In this document: one piece after another, positions 53,964-63,767 of the stretch
Layout: every line of letters begins with the position of its first letter
Numbering within the stretch: position 1 is the first letter of the stretch
Assembly: GCA_025451845.1 (NCBI GenBank)
Contig: JANWJS010000011.1
Coordinates: forward strand, 114,403 to 178,402
From: Steroidobacteraceae bacterium
GTDB taxonomy: Bacteria > Pseudomonadota > Gammaproteobacteria > Steroidobacterales > Steroidobacteraceae
Reading direction: 5' to 3'
DNA: 64,000 bases
The notes under the pieces: model-generated
Seen by the model: the letters and a program-made list of their open reading frames with translations, nothing else
The model's database searches: none
What the model was told of the DNA's origin: nothing
Translations under genes and position numbers: made by a program

Positions 53964-55892
53964 ATGCCAGCCGTGACCCTGCCTGACGGCAGTCAACGCC
54001 GCTTCGATCGACCGGTAACGGTCGATGAGGTGGCGGGCGACATTGGCGCCGGGCTACGCAAGGCCGCGCTCGCGGGACGTGTCAACGGCAAGCTGGTCGA
54101 CACCTCCTTCGTGATCGAAGGCGATGCCAACGTAGCCATCGTCACCGACAAGGACCCGGCCGGTCTCGAGATCATCCGCCATTCGACCGCGCACCTGCTC
54201 GCTCAGGCGGTGAAGCAGCTATTCCCGGAGGCGCAGGTCACCATCGGGCCGGTGATCGAGGACGGGTTCTTTTACGACTTCGCCTTCAAGCGGCCGTTCA
54301 CGACCGAGGACCTGGCCGCGATCGAGGCACGGATGACGGAGCTCGCCAAGGCGGATGCGAAGGTCACCCGGCGCGTCATGGGGCGCGACGAGGCCGTCGC
54401 GTTCTTCGAGAGTCTGGGCGAGCACTACAAGGCGCAGATCATCGCCAGCATTCCGGCCGGGGAGCAGATCAGCCTCTACGGTCAGGGCGACTGGGTCGAT
54501 CTCTGTCGCGGGCCGCACGTACCCTCCACCGGCAAGCTCAAGGCTTTCAAGCTGACCAAGGTGGCCGGTGCCTACTGGCGGGGCGACTCGCGCAACGAGA
54601 TGCTGCAGCGCATCTACGGCACCGCCTGGCCGGACAAGAAACAGCTCGAAGAGTACCTGCATCGGCTGGAGGAGGCGGAGAAGCGCGACCACCGCCGCAT
54701 GGGCCGCGAGCTCGATTTTTTCCACCTCCAGGAGGAGGCCCCGGGCGCGGTCTTCTGGCATCCGAAGGGCTGGAGCGTCTTCCAGGCCCTCATCGGCTAC
54801 ATGCGTGAGCGTCAGCGCGCGGCCGGCTACGAGGAGGTCAGCGCGCCGGAGCTGATGGACATCTCGCTCTGGCAGGAGTCGGGGCACCGCGAGAAGTTCG
54901 GCGAGAACATGTTTCTCACCGAGACGCCCGACCATCGGATTTACGCCATCAAGCCGATGAATTGCCCCGGCCACGTCCAGATCTTCAAGCACGGCCTGCG
55001 AAGCTACCGCGAGCTTCCCGTGCGCTTGGCCGAGTTCGGCAAGGTGCATCGCTACGAGCCCTCGGGGGCACTGCATGGCCTCATGCGGGTGCGCGCTTTC
55101 ACCCAGGACGATGGGCACGCGTTCGTCACGGAAGACCAGATTACGGAGGAGTCGGTGGCCATCACTCGGCTCATCCTCGATATCTACAGGGATTTCGGCT
55201 TCGAGGACGTGCGCATCAAGTTCGCGGACCGGCCGCCGAAGCGTGTGGGCAGCGATGAGGTCTGGGACCGCGCCGAGGAGGCGCTGAAGGTCGCTTGCGG
55301 CGCCGCAGGGATCGACTACACCCTGAATCCGGGCGAGGGTGCCTTCTACGGGCCCAAGCTCGAGTTCGTCCTGCGCGACGCCATCGGCCGCGACTGGCAG
55401 TGCGGCACCCTGCAGGTGGACTTCAACATGCCGGGGCGGCTCGGGGCGTATTACATCGACGAGCACAGCCAGAAGCGTGTCCCGGTCATGCTCCACCGGG
55501 CGATGTTCGGCTCGCTGGAGCGTTTTTTCGCCATTCTGCTGGAGCACCATGCGGGCCGGCTCCCGGCCTGGCTGGCCCCGGTGCAGGCAGTGGTGATGAG
55601 CATCACGGACCGCCAGGACGAGTACGTTCGCTCGATTACGGAATCCCTGAAAAATCAGGGTGTTCGGGTCGTGTCCGACTTGCGGAACGAGAAAGTGGGC
55701 TTTAAGATTCGCGAGCACACGCTGCAGCGTGTTCCGTATCTCTTGGTCGCTGGCGATAAGGAGGTCGCCGCACATTTATTGTCAGTGCGCACCCGAAGCG
55801 GCAAGGACCTGGGCACGATGACCCCGGAGGCATTTTTCGAGCGCCTCCGCATCGAGCTCTCGAGCCGCGGGCGCCGTACGTTGGAGGATTGA
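53964..55892 (+). CDS. thrS: threonyl-tRNA synthetase
   Basis: A 642-residue class II synthetase. TGS domain at 1-62 ([34 protein letters not shown]), editing domain with [18 protein letters not shown] and the [23 protein letters not shown] segment, catalytic core with [46 protein letters not shown] (zinc Cys) and [34 protein letters not shown] (motif 3), and the anticodon domain at the end. ATG 53964 (GAGAGAG upstream) fits the family better than ATG 53943. First gene of the translation operon; its stop sits 3 bases before the infC start. Confidence 0.98.
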   Translation: MPAVTLPDGSQRRFDRPVTVDEVAGDIGAGLRKAALAGRVNGKLVDTSFVIEGDANVAIVTDKDPAGLEIIRHSTAHLLAQAVKQLFPEAQVTIGPVIEDGFFYDFAFKRPFTTEDLAAIEARMTELAKADAKVTRRVMGRDEAVAFFESLGEHYKAQIIASIPAGEQISLYGQGDWVDLCRGPHVPSTGKLKAFKLTKVAGAYWRGDSRNEMLQRIYGTAWPDKKQLEEYLHRLEEAEKRDHRRMGRELDFFHLQEEAPGAVFWHPKGWSVFQALIGYMRERQRAAGYEEVSAPELMDISLWQESGHREKFGENMFLTETPDHRIYAIKPMNCPGHVQIFKHGLRSYRELPVRLAEFGKVHRYEPSGALHGLMRVRAFTQDDGHAFVTEDQITEESVAITRLILDIYRDFGFEDVRIKFADRPPKRVGSDEVWDRAEEALKVACGAAGIDYTLNPGEGAFYGPKLEFVLRDAIGRDWQCGTLQVDFNMPGRLGAYYIDEHSQKRVPVMLHRAMFGSLERFFAILLEHHAGRLPAWLAPVQAVVMSITDRQDEYVRSITESLKNQGVRVVSDLRNEKVGFKIREHTLQRVPYLLVAGDKEVAAHLLSVRTRSGKDLGTMTPEAFFERLRIELSSRGRRTLED

Positions 55893-55895
55893 CGC

Positions 55896-56417
55896 ATCGC
55901 TAGTGCAACAAAGCGGGTCCGGCGCAACGAGGACATCAGCGCGCCGCAACTGCGTGTGATTGCGGCCGACGGGTCGCAGGCCGGAGTGATGTCCCGCTCC
56001 GAGGCGCTGCAAATGGCCTCTTCATCGGACCTCGATCTGGTGGAGGTATCGCCGACGGCCGAGCCGCCGGTAGTGCGCATCATGGATTACGGGAAATTCT
56101 TGTTCGAGCAGAACAAGAAGGCCCACTCGGCGAAGCGCAAGCAGAAGCAGATTCAGGTCAAGGAAGTGAAGTTTCGTCCCGGCACGGGAGAGGGGGATTA
56201 CCAGATCAAGCTGCGTAATCTCGTCCGCTTCCTGACGGAGGGCGACAAGGCCAAGGTGACATTGCGTTTTCGCGGCCGTGAGATGGTGCACCAGGACATC
56301 GGGCGCAAGCTCTTGGAACGGGTTTCTACCGACCTCGCTGCCTACAGCGTGATCGAGCAGAACCCGCTCATGGAGGGCAAGCAGATGATCATGGTCTTTG
56401 CACCAAAGAAGAAGTAA
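55896..56417 (+). CDS. infC: translation initiation factor IF-3, ATC start
   Basis: A 173-residue protein. From GTG 55956 the frame gives only the core, but the family N-terminus ([48 protein letters not shown]) reads upstream to ATC 55896, and GGAGG lies 8 bases before it, inside the end of thrS. No ATG, GTG or TTG fits. infC genes are known for AUU or AUC starts that IF-3 itself discriminates against, giving autoregulation. The C-terminal domain has [43 protein letters not shown]. Confidence 0.92.
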   Translation: MASATKRVRRNEDISAPQLRVIAADGSQAGVMSRSEALQMASSSDLDLVEVSPTAEPPVVRIMDYGKFLFEQNKKAHSAKRKQKQIQVKEVKFRPGTGEGDYQIKLRNLVRFLTEGDKAKVTLRFRGREMVHQDIGRKLLERVSTDLAAYSVIEQNPLMEGKQMIMVFAPKKK

Positions 56418-56535
56418 CGCTTCCAAGTAGTTGATCTACCTGGGATCGTTCGCCCGTAGCGGGTGTCCTGGACGCGGGTCCGGGAATGCCTTGCGATCGG
56501 GGCTACAAGCCAACGAAGTTGAGGAGTTTCAGTCG

Positions 56536-56739
56536 ATGCCCAAGTTGAAAACCAACCGGGCCGCGGCCAAGCGCTTTCGCAAGACGGCGAAGGGCTTCAA
56601 GCGGTACGCGTCCAAACGCCGCCACAACCTCGGCCACAAGGACCGCAAGGTGAAGCGCCACGCCCGTTCGGGCGGTACGAGCCTCGTGCACGAGACGGAC
56701 ACAGGTCGTCTCGAGCAACTGCTTCCGTACCACAAGTAA
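56536..56739 (+). CDS. rpmI: ribosomal protein bL35
   Basis: A 67-residue basic protein starting MPKLKTNRAAAKRFRKTAKGFKRYASKRRHNLGHK, the bL35 signature, and ending LLPYHK. GAGGAG lies about 9 bases before the ATG at 56536. The 118-base leader after infC is GC-rich with potential base pairing and may hold the L20-type translational control site known for this operon (inference). Confidence 0.98.
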   Translation: MPKLKTNRAAAKRFRKTAKGFKRYASKRRHNLGHKDRKVKRHARSGGTSLVHETDTGRLEQLLPYHK

Positions 56740-56759
56740 CGCGCGCGAGGTAATCCAAC

Positions 56760-57122
56760 ATGGCAAGAGTCAAGCGTGGCGTGACGGCCGGGCGCCGTCA
56801 CAAGAAAGTTCTCGGCAAGGCAAAGGGCTACTACAACGCCCGCCGCAAGGTTTATCGCGCAGCGAAGCAGGCCGTCATCAAGGCCGGGCAGTATGCCTAC
56901 CGCGATCGGCGCGCCAAGAAGCGCGAGTTTCGCGCGCTCTGGATCGCGCGCATCAATGCCGCGGCGCGCCTCTACGGCCTTTCCTACAGCCGCATCATCA
57001 ACGGCCTGGGCAAGGCGGGCGTCGAGATCGACCGCAAGGTGCTGGCGGACATCGCCGTCCATGACACGGCGGCATTCGCCGCCATCGCGCAGCAGGCGAA
57101 GACCGCACTCGGTATCGCCTGA
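56760..57122 (+). CDS. rplT: ribosomal protein bL20
   Basis: A 120-residue protein, normal length, starting [39 protein letters not shown]. The RKRDRR-type rRNA-binding helix ([39 protein letters not shown]) is intact. bL20 is needed for 50S assembly and often represses its own operon. It lies 20 bases after rpmI. Confidence 0.98.
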   Translation: MARVKRGVTAGRRHKKVLGKAKGYYNARRKVYRAAKQAVIKAGQYAYRDRRAKKREFRALWIARINAAARLYGLSYSRIINGLGKAGVEIDRKVLADIAVHDTAAFAAIAQQAKTALGIA

Positions 57123-58163
<1,041 letters not shown>

Positions 58164-58165
58164 CC

Positions 58166-60565
58166 ATGAGGATCCCGTATTCCTGGCTGGCGGAGTGGGT
58201 GAGCGTGCCGTGGAGTCCGCCGGAGCTGGGCTCGCGTCTGACCATGGCCGGTCTCGAGCTCGAAGCGCTGGCGCCGGCGGCGCCCCCATTCTCCGGAGTG
58301 TTCGTCGCCGAGATTCTGAGTGCCGAGAAGCACCCGCAAGCCGACAAGCTGCGCGTTTGCCGCGTCGCGACCGGGCAGGGGGAGCCGCTGCAGATCGTCT
58401 GTGGTGCATCGAATGCGCGTGCAGGACTGAAGAGCGCGCTGGCGGTGGTCGGCGCGACGCTGCCGGAGGGCCTCCCGATCAAGGCAGCGAAGCTGCGGGG
58501 TGTGGAGTCGGCGGGGATGCTGTGCTCCGCGAAGGAGCTGGGGCTTGCGGAGTCCTCGAACGGCATCATGGAGCTGCCGTCCGATGCCCCCGTCGGCAAG
58601 GATCTGCGCGAGTACCTTGTGCTGGATGACATGGTTCTCGAGCTCAACATCACTCCCAACCGCGGCGACGCGATGTCGATCATCGGCGTGGCCCGCGAAG
58701 TGGCGGCGCTTTCGGGCGGCAAGCTGAGCGAGGGTCCCCCGGCCCGCGGCGAGTGCCCGAGCACGATATCGGCGACCGTCGGCGTGCACCTGGACGCGCC
58801 GGCAGGCTGCCCCAAGTTCGTTGGACGTGTCATTCGTGACGTCGACAACAAAGCTGCCACCCCCGTCTGGATGCGGGAGCGGCTACGGCGCGCCGGGGTG
58901 CGGTCCATCAGCCCAGTGGTGGATGTAACCAACTACGTGATGCTGGAGCTGGGTCAGCCGATGCATGCCTATGACCTGGCGAAGCTCAGTGGCGAGATAC
59001 GGGCTCGCTTTGGGCTTGCGGGCGAAAAGATCACGCTGCTGGATGGGAAGACCGTCGAGGTACAGCCAGACGTCCTGCTGATAACCGATGGCGCAGGTCC
59101 GGTCGGTATCGCGGGGATCATGGGTGGACAGCGCACGGCGGTGGGCCCTGAGACTACGGACGTCTTCTTCGAAGCCGCGTACTTCGCCCCTGACGCTGTC
59201 ATTGGGCGCGCTACGCGCTGGGGGCTGACGACGGACGCCAGTCAACGCTTCGAGCGCGGCGTCGATCCCTCGCAGCAGGAGCGGGCAGTAGAGCGCGCAA
59301 CAGACCTGTTGCTGGGGATCGCGGGCGGAAAGGCCGGTTTGGCTTCGGTAGAGCGATCCGACGAGCATTTGCCAACGCGGCCCGCGGTCACGCTGCGCCG
59401 CAAGCAGTTGGCACGCCTCCTCGGAGTAGGGTTCGATGATGCGCGCGTGCGTGCGAGTCTGCAGGGCCTGCAGATGGATGTCGTGCCACTGGTGGAAGGG
59501 TGGCGCGTCACGCCACCACCCCATCGCTTCGATATCGCCATCGAGGCGGATCTGATCGAGGAAGTGGCGCGTATCATGGGCTACCAGGCGATTCCGGAGG
59601 CCGATGCCCAGGTGCCACAGCGCTTCGGCAGCTTGCCGAGCGCGCGGCCATCCGAGCGCGACCTGCTCGAGGCGCTGGCGCTGCGCGGTTATCACGAGGC
59701 GATCACCTACGCCTTTGTCGATCCGCAGCTGCAGGCGCGGCTCTTCCCCGACGTCGCGGGAATCGCGCTCGCCAACCCGATTGCGAGCGACCTGGCGGTC
59801 ATGCGCGTGTCGCTCTGGCCGGGCTTGCTCAAGGCGGCGCTGGAAAATCAACGGCGGCAACAGGACCGCGTCCGCTTGTTTGAGCACGGTGCACGCTTCA
59901 TCGCGGCCGAAGGCCGCGGCGCAACGCGCGAAGTCGATACCCTGGCGGGCATCGCCTGGGGTCCTCGGCTACCGGAGCAATGGGGATTGCCGCGGGACAT
60001 GCGCGAGCCGGTGGATTTCTTCGATGTCAAGGGAGATGTCGCCGCATTGCTCGCCGCGACCGGGGCGCTGGCGGAATTCGCGTTCGAGCCGCATGCGCTG
60101 TCGTGTCTGCATCCCGGCCGGGCGGCGCGTCTGCTGCGCAAGGGCGAGCAGGTCGGCTGGCTGGGCGAGCTGCACCCCTCGCTGGTGAAGGCGCTCGAGT
60201 TTACATATCCGCCCGTACTCTTCGAGCTGGACGTCGACCCCACCCTGGCCGTCGAGCGGCCCGCTTACCGCGAAGTTTCCCGGTTTCCGCAGGTCCGGCG
60301 GGACCTCGCCGTGGTGCTGGATGAATCAGTGGCTTTAAGTAACCTCACCGAGCGTGTAACCTTCACGGCTTCGAGCCTCTTGCGAGATCTCCGCGTTTTC
60401 GACGTGTATCGTGGCCCAGGCATAGAAGCAGGTCGAAAAAGCGTCGCTTTGGGCTTGATTTTTCAGGACATTTCTCGCACTCTTACCGAGGACGATGTGG
60501 CCGGCATCATGGTGGCGGTCGTCGCGGATTTGCGCGTGAGCTTGAACGCAAAAATACGAGAATAA
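58166..60565 (+). CDS. pheT: phenylalanyl-tRNA synthetase beta subunit
   Basis: A 799-residue protein. The OB-like tRNA-binding domain follows MRIPYSWLAEWV (VAEILSAEKHPQADKLRVCRVATGQGEPLQIVCGASNARAGLKSALAVVGATLP). The B3/B4 editing domain has TPNRGDAMSIIGVAREVAALSGG, then B5 (VTLRRKQLARLLGVGFDDARVRASLQGLQMDV) and the C-terminal anticodon domain (REVSRFPQVRRDLAVVLDE). ATG 58166 is preferred to TTG 58160; it lies directly after the pheS stop. Complete and uninterrupted. Confidence 0.98.
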   Translation: MRIPYSWLAEWVSVPWSPPELGSRLTMAGLELEALAPAAPPFSGVFVAEILSAEKHPQADKLRVCRVATGQGEPLQIVCGASNARAGLKSALAVVGATLPEGLPIKAAKLRGVESAGMLCSAKELGLAESSNGIMELPSDAPVGKDLREYLVLDDMVLELNITPNRGDAMSIIGVAREVAALSGGKLSEGPPARGECPSTISATVGVHLDAPAGCPKFVGRVIRDVDNKAATPVWMRERLRRAGVRSISPVVDVTNYVMLELGQPMHAYDLAKLSGEIRARFGLAGEKITLLDGKTVEVQPDVLLITDGAGPVGIAGIMGGQRTAVGPETTDVFFEAAYFAPDAVIGRATRWGLTTDASQRFERGVDPSQQERAVERATDLLLGIAGGKAGLASVERSDEHLPTRPAVTLRRKQLARLLGVGFDDARVRASLQGLQMDVVPLVEGWRVTPPPHRFDIAIEADLIEEVARIMGYQAIPEADAQVPQRFGSLPSARPSERDLLEALALRGYHEAITYAFVDPQLQARLFPDVAGIALANPIASDLAVMRVSLWPGLLKAALENQRRQQDRVRLFEHGARFIAAEGRGATREVDTLAGIAWGPRLPEQWGLPRDMREPVDFFDVKGDVAALLAATGALAEFAFEPHALSCLHPGRAARLLRKGEQVGWLGELHPSLVKALEFTYPPVLFELDVDPTLAVERPAYREVSRFPQVRRDLAVVLDESVALSNLTERVTFTASSLLRDLRVFDVYRGPGIEAGRKSVALGLIFQDISRTLTEDDVAGIMVAVVADLRVSLNAKIRE

Positions 60566-60568
60566 GAG

Positions 60569-60868
60569 ATGGCCCTGACCAAGGCGGAGATGGCGGAAGC
60601 ACTCTTCAACCAGCTCGGGCTCAATAAACGGGAGGCGCGGGAGCTGGTGGACCTGTTCTTTGAGGAGGTGCGCGCGGCCCTGTCGAGAGGGGAGCAAGTG
60701 AAGCTCTCCGGCTACGGCAACTTCGACCTGCGCGACAAGAACCAGCGTCCCGGCAGGAACCCCAAGACCGGCCAGGAAATACCGATCACCGCGCGCCGGG
60801 TGGTCACGTTCCGGCCGGGGCAGAAGTTGAAGGCGCGGGTCGAAGCATATGTTGGAGCCAAAGAATAA
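60569..60868 (+). CDS. ihfA: integration host factor alpha subunit
   Basis: A 99-residue HU/IHF-fold protein ([73 protein letters not shown]). The GRNPKTG arm Pro inserts into and bends DNA. Pairing with IhfB, it acts in the nucleoid. It begins 3 bases after pheT and the MerR-type gene overlaps its end by 20 bases, the usual gammaproteobacterial order. Confidence 0.98.
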   Translation: MALTKAEMAEALFNQLGLNKREARELVDLFFEEVRAALSRGEQVKLSGYGNFDLRDKNQRPGRNPKTGQEIPITARRVVTFRPGQKLKARVEAYVGAKE

Positions 60869-61205
60869 TTCGCAGCTGCCGGCCATTCCCGGCAAGCGGT
60901 ACTTCACCATCGGAGAGGTGAGCGAGCTTTGCGGCGTCAAGCCGCACGTGCTGCGCTATTGGGAGCAGGAGTTCCCGCAGTTGAAGCCGGTGAAGCGGCG
61001 CGGCAATCGCCGCTACTACCAGCGCCAGGACGTCATCGTCATCCGCCAGATCAGAAGCCTTCTCTATGATCAGGGCTTCACGATCGGCGGCGCCCGCAAC
61101 AAGCTGACGGGCGAAGAGGCGCGCACGGACGTGTCGCAGAGCCAGCAGATCGTCAAGCAGGTGAGGCTCGAGCTCGAGGACCTGCTGAAGGTGCTTCGCC
61201 GATAG
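60849..61205 (+). CDS. MerR family transcriptional regulator
   Basis: A 118-residue protein. The N-terminal winged helix is complete ([69 protein letters not shown]), followed by a short coiled-coil ([14 protein letters not shown]) and no effector domain. It belongs to the short MerR subgroup commonly found directly behind ihfA in gammaproteobacteria. Overlaps ihfA by 20 bases. Regulatory targets unknown. Confidence 0.93.
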   Translation: MLEPKNNSQLPAIPGKRYFTIGEVSELCGVKPHVLRYWEQEFPQLKPVKRRGNRRYYQRQDVIVIRQIRSLLYDQGFTIGGARNKLTGEEARTDVSQSQQIVKQVRLELEDLLKVLRR

Positions 61206-61232
61206 CCGGCATTCGGCGTATCATTGCAATCC

Positions 61233-61255
61233 GCGCGAGAGAACCCCGCTCGCGC
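61233..61255 (+). terminator. stem-loop after the translation operon
   Basis: GCGCGAG and CTCGCGC form a 7-bp stem around a 9-base loop, 27 bases past the MerR stop and before tRNA-Pro. No T-run follows. Confidence 0.35.
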
Positions 61256-61281
61256 CGCGGCAGGCCCTCAAAACAAATCGT

Positions 61282-61358
61282 CGGAGCGTGGCGCAGTCTG
61301 GTAGCGCACTTGCATGGGGTGCAAGGGGTCCCGAGTTCAAATCTCGGCGCTCCGACCA
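61282..61358 (+). tRNA. tRNA-Pro(GGG)
   Basis: A cloverleaf with acceptor CGGAGCG/CGCTCCG, D-arm TGGCGCAGTCTGGTAGCGCA, anticodon stem CTTGC/GCAAG around ATGGGGT (anticodon GGG), T-arm CCGAG-TTCAAAT-CTCGG, discriminator A and CCA. Mobile-element scraps begin just beyond it, so it may have been an integration site. Confidence 0.95.
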
Positions 61359-61524
61359 GTCTTTCAGAGCATTCATTTTCGAGCGTATGGACACCTTCAT
61401 GGACACCCCTCGGGAAGCAGGGGACTATCCATGAAGCAATCCGATTCTTTCGCCTCTCGGCGGCGCGCGTTCAACACTGGCAGAATAGCGGCTGTCGAGG
61501 CATGCGCAGCAATTGCGGAGCGCG

Positions 61525-61720
61525 ATGGACTGGACGAAATTCATCGATGTCACCCCGGGTGTGCGTGGCGGTAAGCCGTGCCTGGTCGGCACGCGCATCA
61601 CGCCGACCGACGTCCTAGGAATATCTCGCAGGCGGGATGACCGAGGATGAGATCTTCAGGGACTTTCCGTCTCTGACGCAGGATCTCATCAGAGCCGTAT
61701 GGCGGTCTGCGGCGGATGCC
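61525..61720 (+). pseudogene. DUF433 antitoxin-like gene, frameshifted and truncated
   Basis: ATG 61525 opens MDWTKFIDVTPGVRGGKPCLVGTRITPTDVLG, the DUF433 N-terminus; the rest (GGMTEDEIFRDFPSLTQDLIRAVWRSAADAS) reads in another frame from about 61631. Removing one A in GGAATAT near 61620 restores DVLGYLAGGMTEDEI. The 3' end runs into unrelated DNA at about 61720. DUF433 proteins are usually antitoxins paired with DUF5615 toxins; no toxin is seen here. Confidence 0.75.
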
Positions 61721-61923
61721 TCAGCCCCTTGTTTTCTCTACCTGAATTCCCTGTTCGCGCATCGCGCGCGCGAAGTCTTGCCGCCCTCCCGCAGCATCGC
61801 CTTGTCGATGTGCAGCCGCCCCGGCTCGATCTCGCGCTCAGCCTTCACGACCAGGTGACCCGCAGTAAGAGCCGAAAAGCGGCCGGTCGTTGGCGGGTTA
61901 GATCTCACCGTTTCGAAACCCAC
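61721..61923 (-). pseudogene. mobilisation/relaxase-like protein fragment
   Basis: On the minus strand GRFSALTAGHLVVKAEREIEPGRLHIDKAMLRE continues, after a one-base frame change, as GRQDFARAMREQGI and stops at 61721. The pattern (TAGHLVVKAERE, HIDKA-LREWR-DFA--MREQGI) resembles relaxase proteins of mobilisable plasmids and integrative elements. Both ends are missing. The family call is from memory of the motif and is moderate. Confidence 0.45.
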
Positions 61924-61984
61924 TGACCAACTGATCGGCTAAGCATCCGAGGGCGCTTTCGCACAATGGTACGGCTTTCTCTTC

Positions 61985-63226
61985 TCAGTGGCTGTCCCAA
62001 GTCACGGGTTCGACGCGCACGATTACGAGCCCCCAGGCAAAGGCGCCCGCGATCACGACGAGCGATGCAAGAACGAAGGCAACGTTGAATGAGCCAGTTT
62101 TGTCTACGATCCAGCCCGTAACGGCAGGCCCGATGATCCCCGCGATGTTGGCTAGGCAGTTCTGGATGCCGACCCAGCGTCCGGCCGCGCGAGGGCCCGC
62201 AAGCGTTTGCGTAATGGGCCAGAGCGCGGTCATAAGCAGGAAGGTTGCACTGAAGAAGAGGCTCACGACGACGATGCGCGCATTTCCCGCCGCACACCCT
62301 GCGAGTCCTACTGCACCGCCGACATGCGAAATCACCGACATCCCCTTCCGGACCCGGTTGAGGGAATATCCCGCGGCAATCAGTCGGTCGCACAGCCAGC
62401 CCGAGATCACCGATGCAGTGGCGGCGACGGCGTAGACGGCGGCAAGAAGCCTCGACATCTCGATGAGCGAGAAGCCCCGCTGTGAGACGAGCCACAGCGG
62501 CATCCACGAGAGAACGAAGTAAAGCCCGATGAGTTGGCAGAAGTGCCCGAGCGTGGCTCCCCAGAGTGCTCGCTGAGCGAGGATCTCGCGATACGGCGGC
62601 GGGGAAAGCTGCTGACGCGGCGTCGAGCGCCGCACACTGCGCCCGTAGAGGCTCCACGGGATGAGCCACAGCAGCGCGGCAGCGCCAAATAGAACGAACA
62701 TCGGACGCCAGCCCAATGCGGCCATCAATGCGCCGCCGGCGAGCACGCCGACTGCAGGTCCCAGTGAGAGTCCCGCCTGCGCGATGCTATTCGCAAGACC
62801 CTGCTCGGCCGCGGGCACGCTCTCGGCGAACAGCTTCGACATTCCCGGGAACGCCACTGCCTCACCGAGGCCTAGGAGTACGCGCAGACCGATCAGCGCC
62901 GCAAATCCGCCCGCAAGGCCGGTGAGCGCTGTGGCGAGCGACCAGAGCGCGAAACCAAGCGCGAGCGCGAGGAAGCCGCCGAGCCGATCGACCGCCCAGC
63001 CGGCCGCGATCTGCGCGGGAACATACGCCGCGAAGAAGGCAGAGGTGAGTAAGCCGATCTGCAGGTTGCTCAAGTGCAGATCGATCTTGATGAGCGGCGC
63101 GGCGGTTGCCAGATTGCCGCGATCGATGTAGTTGATGAAGATCGCCGCAGCGACCAGTATGGTGAGCGCCCAGCGCGAGCCCGCCGAGCGAGGCATCGCA
63201 ACGGCGGCCTCAACCGTGGCCGACAT
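61985..63226 (-). CDS. MFS transporter, anion:cation symporter (ACS)-like
   Basis: A 413-residue transporter with 12 predicted helices. INYIDRGNLATAAPLIKIDLHLSNLQIGLLTSAFFAAYVPAQIAAGWAVDRLGG is the ACS-type N-terminal pattern (Y-x-D-R-x-N), with RVLLGLGEAVAFPGMSKLFAESVPAAEQGLANSIAQAGLSLGPAVGVLAGGALMAALGWR in helices 4-5. ACS members import sugar acids or organic anions. Start ATG 63226 is chosen because GGGGAGG sits 5 bases upstream; the frame runs to 63253. It is intact though surrounded by mobile scraps. Confidence 0.9.
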   Translation of the reverse strand: MSATVEAAVAMPRSAGSRWALTILVAAAIFINYIDRGNLATAAPLIKIDLHLSNLQIGLLTSAFFAAYVPAQIAAGWAVDRLGGFLALALGFALWSLATALTGLAGGFAALIGLRVLLGLGEAVAFPGMSKLFAESVPAAEQGLANSIAQAGLSLGPAVGVLAGGALMAALGWRPMFVLFGAAALLWLIPWSLYGRSVRRSTPRQQLSPPPYREILAQRALWGATLGHFCQLIGLYFVLSWMPLWLVSQRGFSLIEMSRLLAAVYAVAATASVISGWLCDRLIAAGYSLNRVRKGMSVISHVGGAVGLAGCAAGNARIVVVSLFFSATFLLMTALWPITQTLAGPRAAGRWVGIQNCLANIAGIIGPAVTGWIVDKTGSFNVAFVLASLVVIAGAFAWGLVIVRVEPVTWDSH

Positions 63227-63530
63227 CACGCCTCCCCATGAGCATCCCCCCAATCGCCATCACTATCTCGTTCCGAGGAGCATGATCGCTCCCACACTAG
63301 ACTTCAATGCCCGCGTCGCGGAGCGCCTGGCAGATCTTCTGGGCTACCCGATACGGGCCCGTCGCGAACGGCGGAAGGGGATCGGATAGCGACTCCGATT
63401 TGTTCGAATCCCGATCGATCCACACTGCCTTCGGTTCCAATCACCGGAGGACCGTCATGGATCAGCTCATTCATACCCCTTCCAGGGAGGACCCTGTAAC
63501 AAAGGCAAGCTCGTCGGGCAGAAAGCACCT
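63227..63530. other. region upstream of MFS gene, mobile-element debris
   Basis: No intact gene. The segment from about 63485 may be the start of the integrase fragment described next; the remainder is not recognised. Confidence 0.35.
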
Positions 63531-63680
63531 GAGAGGTGACGATTTCCTGTTCCCAAGATAGGCCTGGATCCCGCCGGTTATGGAACGCACACGCTGCGGC
63601 GCACCAAAGCTTCCCTGATCTACCGACGAACAAAGAATCTTCGAGCCGTCCAGCTGTTGCTCAGGCACAGCAAACTAGAC
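63531..63680 (+). pseudogene. tyrosine recombinase fragment (C-terminal catalytic part)
   Basis: GDDFLFP reads in one frame, then GLDPAGYGTHTLRRTKASLIYRRTKNLRAVQLLLRHSKLD in another from 63561, showing a deletion between them. THTLRRTKA carries the H-x-x-R catalytic pair and LLLRHSKLD precedes where the second His and Tyr would be. The protein ends without the catalytic Tyr. It matches the phage-like integrases of many IS and island sites. Confidence 0.7.
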
Positions 63681-63767
63681 TATCTCCCGCGCCGGACTAT
63701 GTCCCGTTGAACTGCGATGAGGCGGTTCGCACAGCCTGTTGCTGGCCGGAGGACGGGACATAGCCCC

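Noticed and set aside
54219..55775. Long minus-strand frame inside thrS
   Set aside because: Antisense shadow of a complete thrS; no start signal or motif.
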